Source of the DNA: Prionace glauca
Taxonomy: Eukaryota; Chordata; Chondrichthyes; Carcharhiniformes; Carcharhinidae
Assembly (NCBI GenBank): GCA_037974335.1
Contig: CM075729.1
Coordinates: forward strand, 131,173,820-131,237,819
DNA: 64,000 nucleotides
Direction: 5' to 3'
Part shown: positions 20,030-30,344 of the stretch, piece after piece
How the letters are laid out: each line of letters opens with the position of its first letter
Numbering within the stretch: the stretch's first letter is position 1
Translations under genes and position numbers: made by a program
The notes under the pieces: model-generated
What the model was told of the DNA's origin: nothing
Database searches by the model: none
Seen by the model: only the letters and a program-made list of their open reading frames with translations

Positions 20030-21000
20030 GGGTGGCACAGTGGATTCCACCCCTCCCTCCACACGCCAGGGACCTGGGTTCAATTCCTGCCTCGGGTCAT
20101 TTCCTGTGTGAGTTTGTACATTCTCCGTGTATCTGTCTGGGTTTCCTCTGGGCGCTCCAGTTTCCTCCCACAGTCCAAAGATGTGTAGTTTTGATGGATT
20201 GGCCATGCTAAATTGCCCCTTAGTGTCCAACGATGCGCAGGTTAGGTGGATTGGCCATGCTAAATTGCCCCTTAGTGTCCCAAGATGTGTAGGTTAGGGT
20301 GGATTGGCCATGCTAAATTGCCCCATTAGTGTCCAAAGATGTGCAGGTTAGGGTGGATTGGCCATGCTAAATTGTCCCTTAGTGTCCAATGGTGTGCAGA
20401 TTAGGTGGATTGGCCATGCTAAATTGTCCCTTAGTGTCCAATGGTGTGCAGATTAGGTGGATTGGCCAAACTAAATTGCCCCTCAGTGTCCCAAGGTGTG
20501 TAGGTTAGGTGGATTGGCCATGCTAAATTGTCCCTTAGTGTCCAAAGATGCGCAGGTTAGGTGGATTGGCCATGCTAAATTGTCCCTTAGTGTCCAAAGA
20601 AATGAAGGTTAGGTGGATTGGCCATGCTAAATTGTCCCTTAGTGTCCAAAGATGTGCAGGTTAGGTGGATTGGCCATGCTAAATTGTCCCTTAGTGTCCA
20701 AAGATGTGCAGGTTAGGTGGATTGGCCATGCTAAATTGTCCCTTAGTGTCCAAAGATGTGTAGGTTAGGGGGATTGGCCATGCTAAATTGTCCCTTAGTG
20801 TCCAAAGATGTGCAGGTCAGGTGGATTGGCCATGCTAAATTGCCCCTTAGTGTCCAAAGATGTGCAGGTTAGGTGGATTAGCCATGGGAGGTTAGTGGGG
20901 TTACGGGGATAGGCCCTGGGTGAGATTTCTGTCGGGGTGTCATTGCAGACTCAATGGGCTGAATGGCCTCCTTCTGCACCATAGAGATTGTACGATTCTG
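20030..21000 (+). mobile_element. HC-SINE, full length, with about 14-copy array
   Basis: Head at 20030 (GGGTGGCACAGTGG, then GGGTTCAATTCCTGCC), body to 20175, 52-bp units to about 20885, then the CR1-like tail (GACTCAATGGGCTGAATGGC and GCACCATAGAGATTGTACGA). Confidence 0.9.
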
Positions 21001-21684
21001 TGACACTTGAGCAGGCTGTACATCTACAAATGGAAAATGTTCCACTGAAGAAACTGCAGGGAATGAAATCAACAATCACAATTTTCGTACAAATTTGCTG
21101 AGGTGTGACTCACTAAGTAACTCCAGACAGACAGAAATATGATTAACTTTTAACCGTCCTCTCAGCCAGTGAGGAGAGGCCCATCACCACTTTCTCGTAG
21201 ATAACGAGGGTGGGGAAATTGGTGTTGGTTTTACAGGCCTCATCCTGTACATAAATAAAGAACTAGCTGACTGCGACTCGAATCTTCTCCTGACATCCTG
21301 TACGTGGGTTCCACAAGACAAGGCAGGATTATTGGAATATATCGTACCAACCCCCTGCCAAAAACCAAGTGTGGCTTCAAATATGGCATGGTCCAGAACT
21401 TTCCCTCACTGCCTGAGACGATGAACCCTCGTGACTGGCACACTCGGAGTCATTTTGTAAACTAGTACCTCAGGTGAGAGAGACATAACCCAGCACACAT
21501 CCCAGATCTGTGAGCTGCCTCCCCTTCTCCCACTCCCTTCCCACTTTCTCCACCCAACCCAGCTAAATCTGGCACTCTGTGTTTCCCTCGAGTGGTTTAA
21601 GGGTGTTGTCTTTGTCTGGCGCAGGCCCAGAATATAACAGAGATAAAATCAGAGCTCGTGTTGATATACTGTGAGCAGGGACGG
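21001..21684. other. Single-copy stretch with a candidate minus-strand exon
   Basis: No mobile element recognised. On the minus strand, acceptor TTTATTTATGTACAG at 21250-21264 is followed by a 33-codon frame ending in a stop near 21146. The product is not identified; see findings. Confidence 0.3.
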
Positions 21685-21925
21685 CATGGTGGTGTAGTGG
21701 TTAGCACTGCTGCCTCACAGCGCCAAGGACCCTGGTTCGATTCCCGGCTGACTGAATGAGAGATTGCATGTTCTCCCCGTGTCTGCATGGGTTTCCTCCG
21801 GTTTCTCCAGTTTCCTCCCGCAGTGCATTGACCCAACCAGGCACTGTAGTGTGGTGACTAGGGGAATTTCACAGTAACTTCATTGCAGCCTTACTCGTGA
21901 CTAATAAATTAATAAACTTTATTTA
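21685..21925 (+). mobile_element. HL-SINE
   Basis: Head GGCATGGTGGTGTAGTGG, box B GGTTCGATTCCCGG, then the L2-type tail CAGTAACTTCATTGCAGCC and CTAATAAATTAATAAAC. Full length with small deletions. Confidence 0.85.
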
Positions 21926-22037
21926 ACAGATTTGTTCATGGGATTGTGAGTGCCACTGGCTAGCATTGACCATCCATCCCTAATTTCCCCTTGAGATGGT
22001 GATCCATCTTCTTACACTCACTGCAGTCCCTGAGGTG
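21926..22037. mobile_element. P repeat fragment
   Basis: GACCATCCATCCCTAATTTCC and CACTGCAGTCCCTGAGGTGTAGG match the P repeat seen at 36060-36370 and 59545-59960. Confidence 0.6.
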
Positions 22038-22500
22038 TAGGTTAGGGTGGATTGGCCATGTTAAATTGCCCCTTAGTGTCTAAAGATGTGCAGATTAGGT
22101 GGATTGGCCATGCTAAATTGCCCCTTAGTGTCCAAAGATATGCAGGTTAGGTGGATTGGCCATGACAAATTGCCCCTTAGTGTCCAAAGATATGCAGGTT
22201 AGGTGGATTGGCCATGCTAAATTGTCCCTTAGTGTCCAAAGATGTGCAGGTTAGGTGGATTGGCTGTGCTAAATTGCCCCTTAGTGTCCAAAGATGTGCA
22301 GCTTAGGTGGATTGGCCATGCTAAATTGTCCCTTAGTGTCCAAAGATGTGCAGGTTAGATGGATTTGCCATGCTAAATTGCCCCTTAGTGTCCAAAAATG
22401 TGACGGCGATAGAGCCTGGTTATGATGTTCTATCAGACAGTCAGTGCTGACTAGATGGGCCAAATGGCATCCTTCTGCACTGCGGGGATTCTGTGATCTC
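22038..22500 (+). mobile_element. HC-SINE 3' portion with about 7-copy array
   Basis: 52-bp units at 22038-22400 lead into the CR1-like tail (CTAGATGGGCCAAATGGCAT and TCTGCACTGCGGGGATTCTG). The head is missing. It abuts a P repeat fragment. Confidence 0.85.
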
Positions 22501-23225
22501 TGATTAGATATTGACTTATACTGTTCCCCTTCTAGAATATTCTGAGCGCTCTGTCTCTTAGCACTCTGTTCTCTGCCCAGTTATCCTGGTCAGAAAGCCT
22601 ATACATGTCACATGGTTCTGCTGCCTCTTGCCATTCTCCATCGTTATCTGAGTCCTTTGATGCACAGCATCCTGTTTTCCAGTGTTCAGCGATCATCACC
22701 ATCCCTCCACACTTTCTGTGGGGGTACCAGCTTGACCTCTTTTCCCATCATGCTTCATGGCCACCCAAGTGGCTCCAACTGCGAGACCACCTCCTACCCA
22801 CCCTACACATCCTCGCTCCTGGGTGGGTCTGCTTCCCACCTCGACAATCTGATCAGGGACCCTCAGGCAACACAGAGAGAAAGAGCAAAGTGTTTTCACG
22901 CTGACCCCCTCTGAACAGAGGGTTCATCGGACAGGAAAAAGGGAGAGTTTGAGAGGGAGATGTAGCCCTCAATCATATCCCTTTCGCTGGATCGAGCCTG
23001 AGAGATATCTCCTTTTCTCCCCTGTACAACCAATTGCCTTTGGGGGGTAGTGCAGGAAGGTTTGCTAATCGCTGCTATTCGACCACGTTATTGTGATGCA
23101 CCCCCCTCCCCCCAACTCCGCGGTGTCTCCCCCCTCTTGCCAAACACCGTGGATCTGGTTCTGTCAGACCCAGCTCTCACTGGAGTGACTGAGAGAAGAG
23201 AGACCGTAACAAAGAGGCAAAGATT
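22501..23225. other. Single-copy stretch, no gene identified
   Basis: Plus-strand frames of about 100 codons cover 22605-22914 (including TSSLLGGSASHLDNLIRD), but the two overlapping frames score alike by eye and neither resembles a family I know. Nothing else is recognised. Confidence 0.35.
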
Positions 23226-24708
23226 TCACTGGGTCACACCCAGGCCTGCTAAATTTCACCAGTGTCACACCCAGGCCTACCAAAGTTCACCGGGGTCACA
23301 CCCAGGCCTACTAAAGTTCACCGGGGTCACACCCAGGCCTACTAAAGTTCACCGGGGTCACTCCCAGGCCTGCTAAAGTTCACCGGGGTCACACCCAGGC
23401 CTACTAAATTTCACCGGGGTCACACCCAGGCCTACCAAATTTCACTGGGGTCACACCCAGGCTGGCTAAATTTCACCAGGGTCATTCCCAGGCTGGCTAA
23501 ATTTCACCGGGGTCACACCCAGGCCTAATAAATTTCACTGGGGTCACTCCCAGGCCTAATAAATTTCACCAGGGTCACACCCAGGCTGGCTAAATTTCAC
23601 CGGGGTCACTCCCAGGCTGGCTAAATTTCACTGGGGTCACTCCCAGACCTACTAAATTTCACTGGGGTCACTCCCAGGCCTAATAAATTTCACCGGGGTC
23701 ACACCCAGGCTGGCTAAATTTCACTGGGGTCACTCCCAGACCTACTAAATTTCACTGGGGTCACTCCCAGGCCTACTAAATTTCACCGGGGTCACTCCCA
23801 GGCCTACTAAATTTCACTGGGGTCACTCCCAGACCTACTAAATTTCACTGGGGTCACTCCCAGGCCTACTAAATTTCACCAGGGTCACTCCCAGGCCTAC
23901 TAAAGTTCACCGGGGTCACACCCAGGCTGGCTAAATTTCACCGGGGTCACTCCCAGGCTGGCTAAATTTCACCGGGGTCACTCCCAGGCCTACTAAAGTT
24001 CACCGGGGTCACTCCCAGGCTGGCTAAATTTCACCAGGGTCACACCCAGGCTGGCTAAATTTCACCAGGGTCACACCCAGGCCTGCTAAAGTTCACCGGG
24101 GTCACACCCAGGCTGGCTGAAGTTCACCGGGGTCACACCCAGGCTGGCTGAAGTTCACCGGGGTCACACCCAGGCTGGCTGAAGTTCACCGGGGTCACAC
24201 CCAGGCTGGCTGAAGTTCACCGGGGTCACACCCAGGCTGGCTGAAGTTCACCGGGGTCACACCCAGGCTGGCTGAAGTTCACCGGGGTCACACCCAGGCC
24301 TACTAAAGTTCACCGGGGTCACACCCAGGCCTACTAAAGTTCACCGGGGTCACACCCAGGCTGGCTGAAGTTCACCGGGGTCACACCCAGGCTGGCTGAA
24401 GTTCACCGGGGTCACACCCAGGCTGGCTGAAGTTCACCGGGGTCACACCCAGGCCTACTAAAGTTCACCGGGGTCACACCCAGGCCTACTAAAGTTCACC
24501 GGGGTCACTCCCAGGCCTGCTAAAGTTCACCGGGGTCACTCCCAGGCCTGCTAAAGTTCACCGGGGTCACACCCAGGCCTGCTAAAGTTCACCGGGGTCA
24601 CACCCAGGCCTACTAAAGTTCACCGGGGTCACACCCAGGCCTGCTAAAGTTCACCGGGGTCACTCCCAGGCTGGCTGAAGTTCACCAGGGTCACACACAG
24701 GCTGGCTA
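23226..24708 (+). repeat. 31-bp minisatellite, about 48 copies
   Basis: The unit is TTCACCGGGGTCACACCCAG followed by GCCTACTAAAG. Variants are CCTACTAAA or TGGCTAAA, TTTCAC or GTTCAC, and ACACCC or ACTCCC. TTTCAC forms dominate at 23400-23900 and GTTCAC forms from 24050 on, with seven near-identical TGGCTGAAG units in a row at 24105-24300. No relation to the SINEs is seen. Confidence 0.95.
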
Positions 24709-25124
24709 TGAGGATGGGAGGTTGTGAAACTGATGCCACCCCTGGTCACTGAGTCACATCCTGGCCTCGGGGTCAGAAGGCCGAAAGTTCAGGCCTGACT
24801 CTGGGGGAGCTGGAGAGGGAACTCTCCGCTGGTAGTGAGGATCTCGGCCTACCAGCTGGGGTGCTGCGGCGACACCCTCACTTCCCCCCTCTCTTTGTAG
24901 GAGTGCTCCCCAATTTTGTGCCATTCAGCAGGGCAGAGGGTGGCAGGGGGGGTGGTGGTGGTGTGTAGGTAGTGCCCAAAATGGAGTCCCCCCGAGAGAG
25001 TTTGGTGTGGGGGTAGGGGGAGGGGGCTCAATCCCAGCCAACTAGGAGCGGCCAGCCAATCAGATACGAGCAACCCCTGATTGACAGCACCATGGAGGAG
25101 GCTGTAATTGGACAGAGCCTGAAA
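24709..25124. other. Unassigned sequence with CCAAT motifs
   Basis: No repeat recognised. Three CCAAT-type motifs in either orientation (GCCAATCAG, CTGATTGAC, TAATTGGAC) cluster at 25053-25115 around an ATG at 25092. No downstream coding sequence supports a gene. Confidence 0.3.
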
Positions 25125-25565
25125 CCCGTCCCCCCCCCCAACCAAACCGCTACCCTCCCTGTCAATCCCCCCCCCACCCTCCCCGCCAAACCCCCATCCT
25201 CACCACCAAACCTCTACCCTCCCTTCCAAGCCCTACCTTCTCCACCACCATCCCCGCACCTTTCGCCAACACCCCCACCCTCCCCGCCAGTCCCCCTCAC
25301 ACCCCTCTGCCAACCCCTAGCCTCGCCAACCTCCCAAACCCCTCTGCCAATCCCCCCACGTCATCCTCCACCCTCCCTGCCAGTGCCATGCCCACGTCAA
25401 ACGCCCACCCTCCCAACACCCCTACCCTCCCCGTCACTCCCCTCACCCCTCTCCCAACCCCCTCACCCTCCCACCGCCCCAGCGCCATCTGCCAAATCCC
25501 CACCCTCCCCGCCACCCACCATACCCCTCCACCAATCCCCACTCTCTCTGCACCTCACCCAGGAA
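25125..25565. repeat. Pyrimidine-rich minisatellite
   Basis: Imperfect units of roughly 25-30 bp around CACCCTCCCCGCCAAACCCC. The proline-rich frames on the plus strand are by-products of the base composition. Confidence 0.85.
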
Positions 25566-25736
25566 AGTTAAGCGACTGGGGACAGAGGACGGAAGGAGTT
25601 GGCGTGAGGAGAGGAGAGGCCAATGAGTCTCAAGTAAGAGCGAGGGGTGATGTCTGGATCCTGCCCTCTATCTACATCCACAAACTTTCACAGATTGGTA
25701 ACAGATGGAGGGATTCCTTATAACCCGCTAGCTGAC

Positions 25737-26105
25737 ATGGGGCAGCACAGCGTCACAATGGTTAGCACTGCCACCTCACAGCGCCAGGGACCCAGGTTCA
25801 ATTCCCAGCTTGGGTCACTGTCTGTGCGGAGTTTGCACATTCTCTCTGTGTCTGTGTGGGTTCCCTCCAGCTGCTCCAGTTTCCTCCCACATCCAAAGAT
25901 GTACAGGTTGGATGGATTGGCCATGCTAAATTGCCTTAGTGTCCAAAGATGTACAGGTTAGGTGGATTGGCCATGCTAAATCTAAAGATGTGGACATTAG
26001 TGGGGTAAATACATGGGGATACAGATAGGGCCTGGGTAAGATGCACTGTCAGAGAGTTGATGCAGATTGATGGGCTGAATGGCCTCCTTCAGCAGAGATT
26101 TTATT
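25737..26105 (+). mobile_element. HC-SINE, near basal length
   Basis: Head GGGGCAGCACAGCGTCACAA, box B GGTTCAATTCC, less than two 52-bp units, then the tail TTGATGGGCTGAATGGCCTC. It shows the unexpanded state of the family. Confidence 0.85.
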
Positions 26106-26224
26106 CAAAGAACAAAGAACAACAAAGAACAACACAGCACGGGAAACAGGCCCTTCGGCCCAACGAGCCCGCGCCGCCGTCCCATGGTCAGTGACCTATT
26201 CATGATTTTAGTCTACGCCTAATG
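26106..26224 (-). mobile_element. CR1 3'-end fragment
   Basis: Reverse-oriented CR1 tail (AAAGAACAACAAAGAACAAC, then GGGAAACAGGCCCTTCGGCC). It may be the 3' end of the CR1 at 26540-26945, split by the composite SINE between them. Confidence 0.65.
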
Positions 26225-26535
26225 TGTGAGGATCAGGGAGGTCCAATATAGGGACAATTTGTTACCCAATCAATCAGCCTAAAAGCACATTTTTGGGATG
26301 TGGGAGGAAACCGGAGCACCCGGAGGAAACCCACGCAACCATGGGGAGAACGCGCAAACTCCCACGGACACAGGCCCAAATCCATGTGTCCGCACAGCAA
26401 CAGAGATAGCCTCTGAGCTGCCATGATGCCCTCGAGATGGTCCAGTTTACGCACACCAACGACATGAAGCAGTAGGCAACTCCCGAAGCAACATCCAAGA
26501 GCAGCCCACCACAACCTGCCGCACGCATGCCCCTT
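26225..26535 (-). mobile_element. Composite SINE with a different head
   Basis: The body matches the HC/HL SINEs (GTGGGAGGAAACCGGAGCAC), but both ends differ: a 3' end with AGGTCCAATATAGGGACAATT and a 5' end with GCAACTCCCGAAGCAACATC. A second copy in the other orientation lies at 43060-43445, so this is a real subfamily. Confidence 0.7.
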
Positions 26536-26539
26536 GCTG

Positions 26540-26945
26540 GACTTAAATGCCTGTGGATAAAAAATTCATTATTAAAAAGACTCTATATCCCTGAGGCTAA
26601 AACTGAATCCCAAGCCTACAATGTTTAGTAAGGCCTGCTATATCCCCCTATATATAGACCGCTCATGTGGCTGTCCAAGTGACTCTTGAACCCTAGCGTG
26701 CCTGCTTCCACCACCTTACTCGGCAGTGCATTCCACATCCCCACTACCCTTTGTGTGAAAAACTGCCCTCTAATATTAGTCTTATACCTAGTCCCCCTCA
26801 CCCTAAGCCCGTGACCCCTCGTTCTATCCATTTCTAATAGCGGAAAAAGCTTACCACCATTTACTCTATCTATCCCCTTCATAATCTTATAAACCTCTAT
26901 TAGATCCCCCCTCAGCCGACGTCTGTCAAGGGAAAACAGCCCAAG
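26540..26945 (-). mobile_element. CR1 LINE C-terminal fragment
   Basis: Translation gives DRRRLRGDLIEVYKIMKGID, then MDRTRGHGLRVRG, then GQFFTQRVVGMWNALPSKVV. The 3' part ends at about 26630. A CR1 subfamily distinct from A, B and C. Confidence 0.85.
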
Positions 26946-27269
26946 TCAGATTCCAGGCAGTCCATACAGTTTGGCCATCACGGGAATCACCCGGACCTGG
27001 GGAGATGGTAGCAGAGCCGAGAACAGGCCCTTCAGAGGGATTGGACGGGAGTGGTAAAACTCTTCCCCACCCTTCCCCCCCCACCACTCCCCACCCCACC
27101 CCCACCCCCTCCCCTTCCTCCCCAAACCCCAGAGCGAGAAAGGCATCACCCATATCCCAGCACACAAATCTATTCAAATCTGTTCTGAATTGCAAATACT
27201 TGGATTTTTCAGTCTCAGAGGTAATGCAGAGGAAATGGGCTCTGAAACTAGAAAGAAACAAACTATTTT
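26946..27269. other. Unassigned, with pyrimidine run
   Basis: A C-rich low-complexity run lies at 27060-27130. No gene or element recognised. Confidence 0.4.
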
Positions 27270-27492
27270 TCTTTGTTCTTTCACGAGATGTGGGCCAGCA
27301 TTTATTGCCCATCCCTAATTGCCCCTTGCACTCAATGTCTTGCTTGGCCATTTCAGAGGGCAAGTTAAGCGTCAAACCGCATCGCTGTGGCACTGGGGTC
27401 ACATATAGGCCAGACAGGGTAAGGATGGCAGATTTCCTTCCCTAAAGGACGTTAGCGGACCGGATAACAATCGACGATGGTTGTATGGTTCA
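27270..27492 (-). mobile_element. SINE-B 3' portion
   Basis: TTTATTGCCCATCCCTAATT, then GGATGGCAGATTTCCTTCCC, then ACAATCGACGATGGTTG: SINE-B in reverse orientation, lacking the tRNA-like head. Confidence 0.75.
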
Positions 27493-27548
27493 AGGAAATT
27501 TGGCATGTCCGCTACGACTCTCACCAACTTTTACAGATGCCCCATAGA
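27493..27548 (+). mobile_element. L2-like LINE fragment
   Basis: TCCGCTACGACTCTCACCAA and CTTTTACAGATGCCCCATAG match the reverse complement of 30830-30890 in the L2-like LINE. Confidence 0.65.
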
Positions 27549-27959
27549 AAGCCGGAGGCGCCCAGGGATTGGTAGATGTTTGGGATTTGCTCCCACGAAC
27601 GGCGTGCGATGTTTAATCTGAGATGGTTAGGTTTGGGTGAACCAATGGCATTGAGGATGAGGGGGGGTGGGGGGAATGGCGAGTAGATGGGAGTGAGGTT
27701 TACCACCTTTTCAGATTGGTACATATCATCTATTTCTCAAATGTGTACTGCGTTGGAGTAACTCAAGTTAAGATAGATGGGATGTGATCAGAGGGCGGAT
27801 ATTGCTGTGAATCATTGTTATTATGTCATACTGTGTTGCATCAAATGTCAGTCTCGTTGCTTTTTGTTGTAATCTATTTCCTCCTCGTCGCCAGTCCCCA
27901 CGCCTGTGGTTCCATCACTCAGCCAAATCGCACACTTCCTCTAATTCACTTACAGGATA
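27549..27959. other. Unassigned sequence
   Basis: Only a G-rich run (27660-27675) stands out. No gene recognised. Confidence 0.4.
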
Positions 27960-28310
27960 TGGGCGGCACGGTAGCACAGTGGGTTAGCACTGCTGCTTCA
28001 CAGCTCCAGGGTCCTGGGTTCGATTCCCGGCTCGGGTCACTGCCTGTGTGGAGTTTGCACATTCTCCTCATGTCTGCATGGGTTTTCTCCGGGTGCTCCG
28101 GTTTCCTCCCACAGTCCAAAGGTGTGCGGGTTAGGTTCATTGGCTATGCTAAAATTGCCCCTTAGTGTCCTGGGATGTGTAGGTTAGAGGGATTAGCAGG
28201 TAAATGTATGGGGATAAGGTCTGGGTGGGATTGTGTTCGGTGCAGACTCGATGGGCTGAAGGGCCTGTTTCTGCACTGTAGGGTTCTATGCTGGTTCTAT
28301 GCTGGGCTTC
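27960..28310 (+). mobile_element. HC-SINE, basal unexpanded copy
   Basis: Head GGGCGGCACGGTAGCACAGT, box B GGGTTCGATTCCCGG, body, then one 52-bp unit followed by a partial second (GGATGTGTAGGTTAGAGGGA), then the tail CTCGATGGGCTGAAGGGCCT and a TTCTATG repeat. It shows that the basal SINE already holds about one and a half 52-bp units. Confidence 0.92.
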
Positions 28311-28447
28311 ACCGTATGGACCAGTTTATTGCCCATCCCTAATCACCCCTTGAGAAATTGGTGCCTTCCTGAACCCGCTGCAGGTGTAGATGCACCCACA
28401 GTGCTGTTAGGGAGGGAGCTCCAGGATTTTGACCCAGCGACGGTGAG
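28311..28447. mobile_element. P repeat, left part
   Basis: TTATTGCCCATCCCTAATCAC, then CAGGTGTAGATGCACCCACA, then GATTTTGACCCAGCGACGG. It resumes at 28723 after an inserted HL-SINE. Confidence 0.75.
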
Positions 28448-28722
28448 GGTAGCACGGTGGCGCAGTGGTCAGCACTGCTGCCTCACGGTGCCAGGGACCC
28501 GGGTTCGATTCCAGCCTCGGGACACTGTGCGGAGTCTGCACATTCTCCCCCGGGAGTGCGTGTTTCCTCCCACAGTCTGAAAGATGTGCTGGTTAGGGTG
28601 GATCGGCCGTGCTAAATTCTCCCTCGGTGTACCCGAACTGTGGATTTTCACAGTAGCTTCATTGCAGTGTTAATGTAAGCCAGCTTGTGACACTAATAAA
28701 TAAGTAAATTTTAACTTTAATC
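28448..28722 (+). mobile_element. HL-SINE inserted in P repeat
   Basis: Head GGTAGCACGGTGGCGCAGTG, box B GGGTTCGATTCC, then the tail GCAGTGTTAATGTAAGCCAG and GACACTAATAAATAAG. Full length, with a small gap in the body. Confidence 0.88.
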
Positions 28723-28875
28723 TTAAAATGGTGAGTGGCTTAGAGGGGGTGGTGTTCCACAGTGTCTGTTGCCCTTGTCCTTCTCGTGGTCATGGGTTTG
28801 GAAGGACCCTTGGTGAGTTGCTGCAGTCCATCTTGTAGATGGTACACACGGCTGTCACTGTGCGACAGTGGTGGA
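28723..28875. mobile_element. P repeat, right part
   Basis: AATGGTGAGTGGCTTAGAGG and TTGCCCTTGTCCTTCTCGTG continue the P repeat interrupted at 28447. Confidence 0.7.
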
Positions 28876-28914
28876 CCCTATATCCATATGGGTAAGGTAA
28901 GACTAGGGGAGCCT

Positions 28915-29215
28915 AGCAGTATTACTGCCAGACTATTAATCCAGAAACGCAAATAACGTTCTGGGGACCTGGGTTCGAATCCCACCGCGGCAGATGGTGA
29001 AATTTGAATTCAATAAAAAATATCTGGGATTAAGAATCATCTGATGACCGTGAAACCATTGTCAGAAAAAAACCCATCTGGTTCACTAATGTCCCTTTAG
29101 GGAGGGAAATCTGCTGTCCTTACCCCGGTCTGTGATTCCAGAGCCACAACAATGTGGTTGTCTCTCAGCTAGGGCAACTAGGGATGGGCAATAAATGCTG
29201 GCCCACGCTCATGAA
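28915..29215 (+). mobile_element. SINE-B, full length
   Basis: Head TATTAATCCAGAAACGCAAA, box B GGGTTCGAATCCCACCGCGG, body GGAGGGAAATCTGCTGTCC, and 3' end AACTAGGGATGGGCAATAAA. Confidence 0.88.
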
Positions 29216-29655
29216 TTAGTGTTAAAGGGTCTCGAATGCACACAGGATGCGGTTACAAAATGTCTCATTAATTGTGCGTTTGTGTGAGGAATTGAGAAAC
29301 GCAGTGGGCACAAAGCCAGGAGCTCTGAGGCCACGATCCAAAGCCAAGCTCTGCGACATCCCAGGATGAGAGAAGGGTTCGAGGAACATTTACTCATGCA
29401 GGAAGAGGGACAAATACAAGATGGATTGTGTAGATGCACCGAACGGGAAATGTGGAAATGTTACTTGACACACCGATGTATTTCCTCATCACCCTCACAA
29501 ATTAAGGAGACGCAGGGAGGAAATGACATCCCGTTAGGAGGAAGTGATTAACTCAGCCTGAGGTGACCCCATGGGAAGGCTGTGGTCAAGGTAGAAATCA
29601 GTCGCACTCAGTGTGACCTCGCCTGGTGAGTCTCTGGTGGCAACAGTGCCCCGAG
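29216..29655. other. Single-copy stretch
   Basis: Nothing recognised. Open frames here are short. Confidence 0.4.
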
Positions 29656-29659
29656 TCAC

Positions 29660-29935
29660 ATTTACTTTAATCGCAAGTAGGCTTACATTAACACTGCAAT
29701 GGAGTTACTGTGAAAATCCCCTAGTCGCCGCACTCCTGTTCCGGTAACACTGAGGGAGAATTTAGCACGGCCGATGCACCCTAACCAGCAAGTCTTTCGG
29801 ACTGTGGGAGGAAACCGGAGCACCCGCAGGGAACCCACGCAGACACGGGGAGAATGTGCAGACTCCTTATAAAAAGTGACCCAAGCCTGGAATCGAACCC
29901 AGTTCCCTGACACTGTTTGGCAGCAGTGCAATAGC
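29660..29935 (-). mobile_element. HL-SINE
   Basis: In reverse: the tail GCTTACATTAACACTGCAAT, body ACTGTGGGAGGAAACCGGAG, and box B region GGAATCGAACCC. Near full length. Confidence 0.85.
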
Positions 29936-29944
29936 TCAAAGATT

Positions 29945-30240
29945 CATATAGGAACATAGAAAATAAATGCAGAAGGAGGCCATTTGGCCCCTCTGACATT
30001 CATTTTGATCATTGCCTGATTTCCCCCCCATATCCCTCGATCCCTTTAGCCCCCAGAGCGATATCTAATTTCTTCTTGAAATCACACAACGTTTTGGCCT
30101 CAACTACTTTCTGTGGGAGTGAATCCCACACATTTCCCACCCTCTGGGTGAAGAAATTTCTCCTCACCTCAGTTCTAAAAGGTTCACCCCTTATCCTCAA
30201 ACTATGACCCCTAGTTCGGACTCCCCCCACTGTTGGGAAG
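29945..30240 (-). mobile_element. CR1 LINE C-terminal fragment
   Basis: Minus-strand translation gives RTRGHSLRIRGEPFRTEVRR, then NFFTQRVGNVWDSLPQKVVE. The 3' tail is near 29945. A distinct CR1 subfamily, 5'-truncated. Confidence 0.85.
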
Positions 30241-30344
30241 GTACACAGGGAATATTAAGCAGATATATTGGTGTTTCTTACCTTGTATTAACACCAGGCG
30301 TACAATGTGCTCCCACTTACAAAGAGCAGACACCAAGGGAAAGT

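Noticed and set aside
22605-22914. Two overlapping 100-codon plus frames in repeat-free sequence
   Set aside because: Both frames are equally open, neither resembles a known family, and splice signals are not convincing.
25092-25571. 159-codon frame after a good Kozak ATG and CCAAT motifs
   Set aside because: After the first dozen codons the sequence is purely pyrimidine-rich repeat; no domain and no splice logic.
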